Of a stretch of 64,000 nt of DNA, positions 56,415-64,000 are shown one piece after another. The notes under the pieces were generated by a model. The model had not been told where the DNA came from. It ran no database searches and saw nothing but the letters and a program-made list of their open reading frames with translations. The stretch's first letter is position 1, and each line of letters starts with the position of its first letter. The stretch lies in the NCBI GenBank assembly GCA_020740775.1, contig JAHEWK010000043.1, positions 124,001 to 188,000 of the forward strand, read 5' to 3'. This DNA comes from Ilyonectria destructans (taxonomy: Eukaryota > Ascomycota > Sordariomycetes > Hypocreales > Nectriaceae). A program made the translations under genes and the position numbers.

Positions 56415-57215
56415 CTATAGAATCGGTCTCTGGGCCGACTTGCGAGTACTGACCTCGTATTGGCAGGGGATGCGCAATCGAGAACAATGCTTGCAGGTCG
56501 GCTTTTCTCCAGAACAGCGGATCTTCTTGCGGCGGCAGGAGATGCAGGCCAGTGGAAGGCGCTTGCGATCTTTGCCGGCCTTGGTTTTAAGCCCTCTCCA
56601 GAAAGACGACGTGGCGGTGCTTCTCCTCCTGACTTTGCCAATAAGATGGCGATTATCGGTGCAGTGATCTGACAGTAAAGCGGACTCAGTAGTGGCTGAG
56701 CCATCGAGAGAAGTGGCTGAGCCATCGAGAGAAGTGGCTGAGCCATCGAGAGAAGTGGCTGAGCCATCGAGAGAAGTGGCTGAGCCATCGAGAGAAGTGG
56801 CTGAGCCATCGAGAGAATTGGCTAAGGGCGAATTGATGTCTGCGACATTGTTGAAATCATCCATCGTTTGACTACCCTGGTTCGTGCCGAAACCCATGTC
56901 CTGTGCGGGAACTGAAAGAAAAGAATGGAATGGGTGCTCAAGGGGTGTCAAAGGTGTCTGGACGGGATGCGGAGGGAAAGGGTCAAGGGGCTGGACGACG
57001 TGGGCCTGACTCGCCAGAGGAAGGTAGACAGATTGATCAGAGAGCCTGGGCCCTGCGACAAGGGAGTCCAGGTTACCAAAACGGTACGAGACCGTCAATG
57101 GGATATCGAGTGGTTGCAGTAACCCAGAGGTGTCAAAGAACAGCGCGCTAGCATCGGGAGGCTGGTGGCTACTGTGAAATTGATAACGACCCAAAATGCT
57201 GCGGTTGGACGACAT
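56415..57215 (-). pseudogene. Zn2Cys6 transcription factor, truncated after the zinc cluster
   Basis: 266 codons from ATG 57215. The C-terminal end carries a Gal4-type cluster at 224-251 (CxxCx6Cx6CxxCx6C; key block CISCRRKKIRC, then CKHC), preceded by a basic stretch. Six perfect SLDGSAT repeats occupy 134-175. In related fungal regulators the cluster is followed by a linker of the type PRTDYMAMLDKRLKRMEERV and a long regulatory domain. Here the frame stops 15 residues after the last cysteine. A similar linker (PRDRFYSRYERSKRTEERD) appears in another frame across the stop, pointing to a frameshift. The regulatory domain is not seen downstream. Confidence 0.65.
56692..56817. repeat. Six perfect copies of a 21-bp coding repeat
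   Basis: GTGGCTGAGCCATCGAGAGAA repeated six times without a mismatch, encoding SLDGSAT on the minus strand. Period 21 preserves the frame. Confidence 0.95.
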
Positions 57216-58362
57216 GGCTTTGTTGAAGCCCTCTGCGACTGAAGCGCTTGAAACCACCCACAAAGGTAGGAATCACGATGGCTGATAGAATGAGGCGCAG
57301 TCGCACTGGAGCTGGAACTGGCGGAGAACGAGGTCATAACACTTGAGTTTGGGTGCTGTGGAGGAGTGGAGGTTTTAAGAGTATGTATTCAACATAGTGT
57401 ACCGTGGAGGGCGCAAATCTTTGAGATAAGTCATCAGAATATGAACAGCACCAAGCAGCTTCGTATTTAGTTTTCATGTGGCTGCACGCTCCGGGCAAAC
57501 AGTGCCGCATCATGCAGGCAACCTCATTGCACCTCGTTTGGAGCTACCTCCGGGAGCTCAGCGAATCAATGATCGAAGCGAGGAATCTCTCCAAAAATGC
57601 ATAACATAGACCCGCATAACAACCATTCCTTCAATCGCTGATTCATAGAACTAGCTTGGAAATGGTATTTCTATGTTAAATAAGCCATGAGAAACTGTGT
57701 AGGGTGACCAGTTAGCCCTCTTCAATGCTTGACATTCACCAGTGCGGGCGCTGACCATCGTATTCGGAGGACGATTTGTAAATTTGAAAACGCGATACAG
57801 TTTGACAAACACTGAGAATCGGTATCGGACACGACATGAGAGCATGTGATATGGCTGCCCATGTGTCGCAGCTGTGACTTTCGTCGTCATTGTGACATGT
57901 GGTAAGGTTTACTTGTTGGGGAAATGGATCCTCCCTACCATGCAATGCATAAGATACTGTAATACCACATAAATCCTAGAACCTGAGGTAAACTACATGC
58001 ATGTGAAATACCGATCCGCCATCCCAGCGCATCCTCCATTTTTTTGGAGTTACGGCTCCGGCGCACCCCTAGCATGCTAATTGGGGAGACCCTAAGAAGC
58101 GGGAGGCATGTTAATGATGTTACATGTGATCAGACAAAGCATGTTTTAGTATATTGAACTTCACCCACCCAAATCCATACGACGAGCTCTAATGCATGCG
58201 AGGCAAACCTTCAAGGGAACTGGGAAGTTCCGAGAATAATGACGGTGACCCCTGGCTGCTATTCGCAGTTGATCACTCGGTATTCGGACGGCCCCTGCCC
58301 GGCTAGATAGTGCGTTTGTAAAGGCACGGGAGATTTGGTTGTGGCGGGAGATCCACATTTTT
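57216..58362. other. Upstream of the zinc-cluster gene; no other gene
   Basis: Likely promoter of the zinc-cluster gene, then AT-rich DNA. The last few hundred bases may be decayed 3' sequence of the glyoxal-oxidase-like gene. Confidence 0.4.
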
Positions 58363-58575
58363 TCAGCAGCCTTGCAAGTAGGTAATGATTATGTAGCGGT
58401 CGTCAGGAAGGGCCACCATGGTGGACATAACGCACTTCGAGGGCTGTTTGAAAGTTAATAGAATATAGAAAGTGGTTCCAAGTACCATACATGGGCACTT
58501 TCGTTCGTTCGTTCGTTCGTTCGTTCCGTTTAAAACGTTTATGCATGTTAAATCGTTTAACCGTTTAAGGGCATC

Positions 58576-58759
58576 TGTTGGAATACGACCCTGTATAACG
58601 AAACCTCTGATAGATTGATATCCGGACCTTAGTCAGAAGGGGGGGTATGATAACCCCTCTTCCGGCCGATCCGGATGACGAGAAAAAGCAATCATCAACA
58701 TCATCATCACTGTATTGATCCCTATTCATCAGATTGAATTGACCGTAACGGATCCAACA
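58576..58759 (+). repeat. Solo LTR, family B copy 2, target duplication GCATC
   Basis: 184 bp, TGTTGGAATACGACC...GGATCCAACA, with GCATC at 58571-58575 and 58760-58764. It lies inside the left end of hAT-3, so it is younger than hAT-3. Confidence 0.92.
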
Positions 58760-59141
58760 GCATCCTAAAACCGTTTGAACGGTTAAACGATTTTCCAGCC
58801 CTGGCACTCGAAAAATCTTTCAAAATGTCAAGTTCCGGAGACCTTCGCTTAGGTCAAGGGCAAGGATCACGACCATCGTGAATAGCTTCACGGTCAGCGT
58901 GAACGCTACACCATACCTAGCGTCAGGTAACAGCCTGCTGCCTATTAGATCGGCAGACTGAACACAGGTATAAGAGACCGACTCTCGTCGCTCCTTAGAT
59001 AGAAGAGATGGTCCTCAATCTACACTGATCTTTTGTTCAATGTCTGCATTCGTGTATCGGTGCTAGGTTGACACAAAACCCATTGATATCGGGTCTCAAT
59101 CCATGATACCAAATTCAAAATCTCGCCTTTTAACTACCAAT

Positions 59142-61473
59142 ATGTCATCTGACACATCGTCTATTATTGGTGTTACAGAAAACCCCCCAGATGTCAATGG
59201 ATTGCCGTCAAACTTCCTCTCAATTATGGACATCACGAAGGACCGTTCAAATACACGCGGACGCAAGACTGGAGGTAAAACCATCTATACTTGCACTGTG
59301 TGTGGAGATAAACGATACGACCATAAGGCAATGCTGCCAATCACGTCAGAAAAAACCATCCCGTCGCATCCAGATCCACCAGGTCTGTCTCGGGCACCCA
59401 GCGCTCAATCTCGGCACATTTTCGCCCTGTAGCAAGCGAGGACGCACTTCGAAATGCCTTCAACCCGCAAGCATATCAGGAAGCATTGATCAGCATACTC
59501 ACGCGTCGGAGAGTGCCCTTTTCGGCTATTGAATGGGACGAGTTTCAACAACTAGCTCTCGCGTGTAACCCATACATCAAAGACTCCCTCATTACCTCAC
59601 GGCGTACGATGGTCCGATATATTGCAGCAAACTATGATTTTTACAGCAGCGAGATCAAGGACAGTCTCACCACCGCGTCAAGTCCGATTCATATCTCAAC
59701 AGACCTCTGGACATCACCGCATAGACATTCTCTACTTGCTGTGTGTGCACAATGGGTAGATAAAGACTACAAGCTTCGTAAGGCACTACTATCTCTACCA
59801 GAATGTGCAGAGAGTCATTCTGGAGAAGCTCAAGCGCAGGCTGTTATCGATACTTCAGAGAAGTACGGGATACAGTCAAAACTTGGTTGGCACACGGGTG
59901 ACAACGCGACATCAAACGACACATGTCTTGAGTCTATACAACGCAAGCTAGTGAGTAGACACAAGGTTAGTTAACTACGCAGTTTAGGCTATAGGCTGAC
60001 ATTGAGTAGATTAAATTCAACGCAAAAGGACGTCGTATACGCTGTATCGCGCATATCATCAATCTTTCCCTTCAAGCCTTCCTTCTCGCATCTTCTAAAG
60101 AGGCTCTAGTCGCAGCACTCGAGTCAGCATCCGGTGTCACTGGAGAGGAGCTTCTCTCCCAGTTTTCCGAGGTCCTAGCCTCTCATCGAAAGAAGGCTGC
60201 CGCCGAACGAAATACAGCAAAGAGAAAGAACGGAGAGCCGGCCAGAAAGCACAAGCGCAAGGGCAGCACGGCTAGCAATACGTCCGTGATATCGGCTGAC
60301 GACTTTAGCGGCGTTGAGAATATCCCTGCATTACGCAAGCTTCATGGCTTAGCTGTGTGGCTAACATCATCAAGCCTCCACCAGAATGCGTGGGATAAGG
60401 CAGTGGGACTGCGTTTAGGGATGGATAATCGTACCCGCTGGTCGTCCTGGTATCAGGTCATTGATCGTGCGATTAGAAAGAAGGACAAAATCCAGTCCTT
60501 CATGTCTGATCACGAAGAGGCCATCGGAGACAATCGGCTATTAGTTGGAGATTGGGAGTTGCTAGGTAAAGCACATACGTTTCTTCAGCCATTTGCTTCA
60601 GCAACATTGCATGCAGACGGAGATGACTCGTCTATCTCACAATCGTTGATGCTGATGGATATGTTGTTACTCCATTACGAAGAACAAAAGGTACCCTTCA
60701 ATCTATCCACATCAAGTCGATTACTAACATTGTATCAGAAGATATATCAGTCAGATGAACACTCCGACGAACGGATGGTTCGAGCCATCGATATGGGATG
60801 GTTTATCCTCTCTAAATACTACCGCCTAACTGACGAGGTTCCCGTATACGCCGCCGCTCTCCTCCTTGATCCCCGTAAACGCATCGCGTATATCAAGCAG
60901 AACTGGCCAAAGGAATGGCATGAAGATACTATTGCCTCGGCCACAGCATTCTGGCAAAAGGAATTTAATTACGAGCAACCCAGCGACCATCCCTCCACCC
61001 CCACGTCGATGCCACCACCGCTGGCAAAGAAGCCAAATCAACTCGCGATACTATCAAAGAAGCTGGAGGTTAGGACTATTAACGCGAATGTTAGGGATGA
61101 TTTCACTAGCTTCATCAACGTTGATGCAACAGATATCCCTACGGATTGTACGCCTCTGGAGTGGTGGTGTCAACCACAGCAGAGAAAGCAGTATCCGAAA
61201 CTTAGCCGCATGGCTATTTGTATTCTTTCTATCCCAGCAGAGTCATCGGAGCCGGAGAGGACGTTTTCTGGGGCAAGAAGAACATGTTCATGGGATAGAT
61301 TGCGAATCACATGCAAAACTATCGAGATGATTGAATGTACGGGCAATTGGTTGCGTCAAGGACTCATACGGCCTCTGCATGAGAATGGGATGGGTCTAAT
61401 CGGAATCCCACGGCCGGAGGGTGACTCTCGGGACGTTGACGATGATAGTAGGCATTATTTCGACTGGTATTAG
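59142..61473 (+). pseudogene. hAT-3 transposase, nearly intact, one frameshift
   Basis: ATG 59142, BED finger (IYTCTVCGDKRYDHK), then a one-base loss near 59,325 shifts the frame; after it NHVRKNHP completes the finger. The new frame runs to 59950, a 59-bp intron (GTGAGT...TAG, 59951-60009) joins in phase 0, and 60010-61473 is open to the stop. Core blocks: STDLWTSPHRHSLLAV, DNATSNDTCLE, RRIRCIAHIINLSLQAF, MDNRTRWSSWYQ, YAAALLLDPRKR. C-terminal dimerisation domain: LEWW..PQQRKQYPKLSRMA and SSEPERTFSGAR. A Lys/Arg-rich insert lies near 60190-60270. Only the single indel separates it from a complete transposase. Confidence 0.88.
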
Positions 61474-62659
61474 AGCAGGCGCGGTGGATATTTCTCACCG
61501 TCATAAATCGTTCATTCGTTCGTTTAAATCGTTTATTCGTTCGTTTAACCGTTTGCGATATTTTTGAACCGTTCAAACGTTTGAGAAAATATTCGACCGT
61601 TTAAACGGTTTGCCCATGTATGCCAAGTACCAGGGAAGCTTGTCTTACCATTCTCTCAATGGTCCACTCAGCAGCCTGGACGTCAGGTGTCATGGTCACG
61701 CAGTTGTCGAGGGCGTCGTTGCCAGGCTCGGCAGTAGTACCGCCGCAGATGAGGACGCTCAGAGGGTTGTCGACGACGCCGGGCATGTCAGGCAGCTTCC
61801 GGATGGACTGGAAGTCGGTCTGGGAGATGATGCGCGACTCGTTGAACTGGGCAAAGAAGATGTTGCCGGACGGCAGGATGGCCATGAGGGGGTACGAGTT
61901 ACGGCGGTTGATTTCGTCGGCACGGGCGAGGTAGTCGAGGTAGGTGGACTCGGTGACGCCGGCGGGGTGCGGCAGGACCTCGCACGTCGGCACTATGGGC
62001 GCGTCGGAGCCAGACTCACCACCCATGGCGAGCAGCGAGCCGTTGGACAGGACGATGGCTGTGGAATACCAGCGGGGATCGAAGAGGCGCAGCTGCGTGA
62101 AGTCCTCCTCCCAGTCGTTAGTGCCGTTGTCAACACCCTGCGGCGAGTCGGGAGTAAAGAAGCGGATGCCGTAGACGGACTCGGCCGACCAGCCGCCAAT
62201 GTTGATGATACGGCCGGCCTTTTCGGGCAGGGTGAAGGAGGCCGAGCAGAAAACGTCGGTCTTGAGGGCGAGCTCACGGTACGTATTGGTGGAGTAGTCG
62301 AACTCGAACGAGCCCTCGGTGTTATCCAGGGACGTTCCGTGCTTCTCAACGAAAACGACCTTGTCGTTGATGCCAACAGAGCTGATCAGGGGCACGATAG
62401 GCGACGTCGAGAAGAAGCCGGACTGACCTGCGGCGTAACCAGACGCGTAATGGAACGTGTTGAGCGGCGCACCAGTCCACTCGTAGTAGCTGATGTGGTT
62501 GCCGGCGCCGCACGTGTAGGAGGGAGAACGCAAAGGAAGGGATGTTGGGCCGGAATAAGGATAACCAACTCAGGAACTAAGGCTATCTCACTGGCATAAA
62601 CTCCCTTTGAATGCCTTATTGCTTCCTCCTGCATGCAAGGGGATGCATGAAGTCTGAGC

Positions 62660-63165
62660 TCATATGTCAGGCGCAAGCAAGGCAGACTTCAGGGAAGCCA
62701 ATGCAGGGACATCAGCTTGAACTGAGATTGCCTTAGCTAACATCTCCCGCTCGATTAGTGGCATCAAGTTGTCAATATCGAGCCCCTTCGAAGCCAGAAT
62801 AGGCATGATATTAGGCAGCACTAGCTATATATTAAAGCTGGGACGGATCACAAGCTCCGTTGGTCGTGCAATCCAAACTTTCTGTATTGCACGAAATCGA
62901 ATAGCGGAGGGAGCTCACGCACTTGCCCGGTGTTGTGTCGTGAGTCAGACAACCTGGTGCTGGGGTCCCTCAGCTCGTCGAAGAAGGGACGTACCATGAC
63001 ATCTTTGGCTCCTTGCCTCTCCGTCGGGGTGTACTCGAGCAGTCGCGCAATCAAGTCGATTGCGTTGACATCAGCCTTGCGGAAAACCTCGGCGAAGGGA
63101 AGAGGCTTGATCTGCGGGAACTTGTGCTCCATATACTTTGAGGGTGAGGTTGTCGCAGGATGGCG
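62660..63165 (-). pseudogene. GSK3-like protein kinase, C-terminal fragment
   Basis: Minus frame [57 protein letters not shown] matches the C-lobe end of glycogen synthase kinase 3. After PPLFDF the frame changes, with [11 protein letters not shown], a TAG, then LPNIMPILASKGLDIDNLMP in another frame, ending at 62660. The tail is therefore broken by an intron or frameshift plus a nonsense codon. The N-lobe, catalytic loop and activation loop are absent upstream of about 63165. It is a dead relic; the functional GSK3 must be elsewhere. Confidence 0.75.
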
Positions 63166-63377
63166 GTAGGTGACGAAGACTGCAACCCACCATCGAGCTA
63201 TGGATCTAAATATGGATTGGCTGAATGGTCGCGACCACATCCGGAATGAGGATCACAGCATGAGCCCCTTGAGCACCTTTGTGAGGATGACAAAGTTGCC
63301 TCGATACGGCTCCGTGGGAAGGTCGGAGCTGGGGACAAAGGGTAAAGAGGAGACCAGAAATAACAAATTTGTGCTAG

Positions 63378-64000
63378 CTAGGGGTCCAGAGCCCTGGAGG
63401 GGTCGAGCCTGCTATCTTTATGCTAGAAGAGGCTATATCTGGGGGAAATAAGAGCAGATTCAAAGGTCTATCCACTCTAGACCTTATGAATGCTTTTAAC
63501 AACCTTAATAGGGCTAGTATAGCAGCCGCTACTGCTAGCTACGCCCCAACCTTCTACAGGGCTGCTAGATGGGCCTATAACAGCCCATCTATTCTAGTCA
63601 CCTCTAAAGGCTACACTCTAGCCTCCGCACAAGGGGTCAGACAAGGAGACCCCCTAGGACCCTTCCTCTTTTCCCTAGGGATCCGACCTACTCTAGAAGC
63701 TCTCATCCAAAGGCTCCCACATGCAATCATTATAGCCTATCTGGATGATATCTTCATTCTCAGCAAAAAGTCCCCTAGCAGCTCCAGCAGCCTAGCAGCA
63801 GCTAGAGAGACCTTTCAAGACTCCCCTCTTACCCTAAATGCTAGGAAGAGTAAGGAAGCCAGTCTGGATGACCTCAGACAGTCAGGCCTAGCTACTCTAG
63901 GGACCCTAATAGGGCCTAGAGAAGCTAGAAAGGAGTTTCTAGCTAGGAAAATCAACCTGCTGGAGGAAACCCTCAAGGAACTGCAGAAGCTTCCCAAGCA
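63378..64000 (+). CDS. Non-LTR-type reverse transcriptase, partial (runs off the window)
   Basis: The frame is open from 63378 to the window end (about 207 codons). Motifs in order: SPGGVEPAIFMLEEAI; LSTLDLMNAFNNL (motif A); ASAQGVRQGDPLGPFLFSLG (motif B); IIIAYLDDIFIL (motif C, YLDD). The QGDPLGP style fits R2/CRE/NeSL-like non-LTR elements rather than Tad; the exact clade is not settled. Base composition differs from everything else in the window: very few CpG (about five) and 21 CTAG tetramers in 623 bp. No internal stop. The start is not defined (stop at 63375-63377; first ATG 63420). Confidence 0.75.

Larger units (their letters stand above)
58486..61622 (+). mobile_element. hAT transposon hAT-3 (3,137 bp incl. 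a nested solo LTR)
   Basis: Terminal repeats are CATACATGGGCA at 58486-58497 and its reverse complement at 61611-61622. CCAAGTAC is duplicated at 58478-58485 and 61623-61630 (8 bp). Subterminal regions are rich in CGTTCGTTCGTTTAA and AACCGTTTAAACGG words, including a (CGTT)n run near 58503. Confidence 0.9.
58363..62533 (-). pseudogene. Glyoxal/galactose-oxidase-like gene, split by hAT-3
   Basis: Read leftwards. 62533-61649 encodes [12 protein letters not shown] (end of a WSC-type module), [51 protein letters not shown] and WTIERM, typical of fungal radical-copper oxidases that make hydrogen peroxide from aldehydes or alcohols. A 60-nt intron (GTAAGA...CAG) starts at 61648 and contains hAT-3. 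Its right part is 58444-58485. The next exon, 58443-58366, reads PSKCVMSTMVALPDDRYIII, as expected, then stops at 58363-58365. About 20 residues seem deleted at [14 protein letters not shown]-terminal signal and WSC parts and the C-terminal half are missing. Confidence 0.75.

Noticed and set aside
61610..62599. 329-codon plus-strand frame as a gene
   Set aside because: It is the antisense shadow of the glyoxal-oxidase-like coding sequence, whose motifs are clear on the minus strand.

Overview
The window is nuclear DNA of a filamentous ascomycete (Pezizomycotina, probably a sordariomycete; order not proven). The evidence is short 45-75 bp introns with GTRNGT donors and CTAAC/CTGAC branch sites, fungus-restricted protein families (HNH proteins with AHLIP motifs, DUF3716-type cysteine proteins, hybrid histidine kinases, GPI-anchored GH17 glucanase), and a fungal transposon set (Tad-like LINE, Copia, hAT, MULE, Crypton-like, Helitron). 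C:G to T:A differences between some repeat copies, and several tryptophan or arginine codons turned into stops, suggest RIP-like mutation. It looks like a transposon-rich accessory compartment with a few intact host genes between graveyards of broken ones.

Layout. 0.4-2.2 kb: two-exon HNH-like gene. 3.0-4.6: C-terminal half of a MULE transposase. 4.9-6.4: GPCR remnant and an intact short-chain dehydrogenase. 7.4-8.65: long inverted repeat split by a solo LTR. 9.74-12.83: decayed hAT (hAT-1) with perfect 8-bp target duplication. 13.4-15.6: intact hybrid histidine kinase. 17.9-18.7: three-exon DUF3716-like gene. 19.0-28.1: Tad-like LINE split by a young Copia element (21,386-27,919, identical LTRs, one nonsense codon). 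28.1-30.9: hAT-2 with two nonsense codons. 31.2-32.5: four-exon seven-transmembrane protein. 35.5-35.85: second LINE 3' end. 36.2-38.9: intron-containing Crypton-like tyrosine recombinase. 40.5-41.8: GPI-anchored GH17 glucanase. 43.46-44.08: solo LTR and a TA-flanked MITE. 44.47-44.87: four-exon gene for a 76-residue secreted eight-cysteine, defensin-like peptide. 46.3-52.4: Helitron2-like element with an apparently intact 1,863-residue Rep/helicase. 53.0-54.0: divergent 14-3-3 gene. 54.6: chromodomain scrap. 56.4-57.2: truncated Zn2Cys6 factor. 58.4-63.2: glyoxal-oxidase-like gene with hAT-3 in an intron (hAT-3 itself carrying a solo LTR), then a broken GSK3-like kinase tail. 63.4-64.0: a CTAG-rich, CpG-poor reverse transcriptase running off the edge.

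The host genes do not form an evident pathway. The kinase, 7TM protein, 14-3-3 and zinc-cluster factor are signalling proteins; the glucanase and cysteine-rich peptide are secreted or cell-surface. The clearest story is layered transposition: LINE, then Copia inside it; host gene intron, then hAT-3, then an LTR element reduced to a solo LTR. Exon models were assembled by eye from splice motifs and phase and are hypotheses until RNA data are seen.
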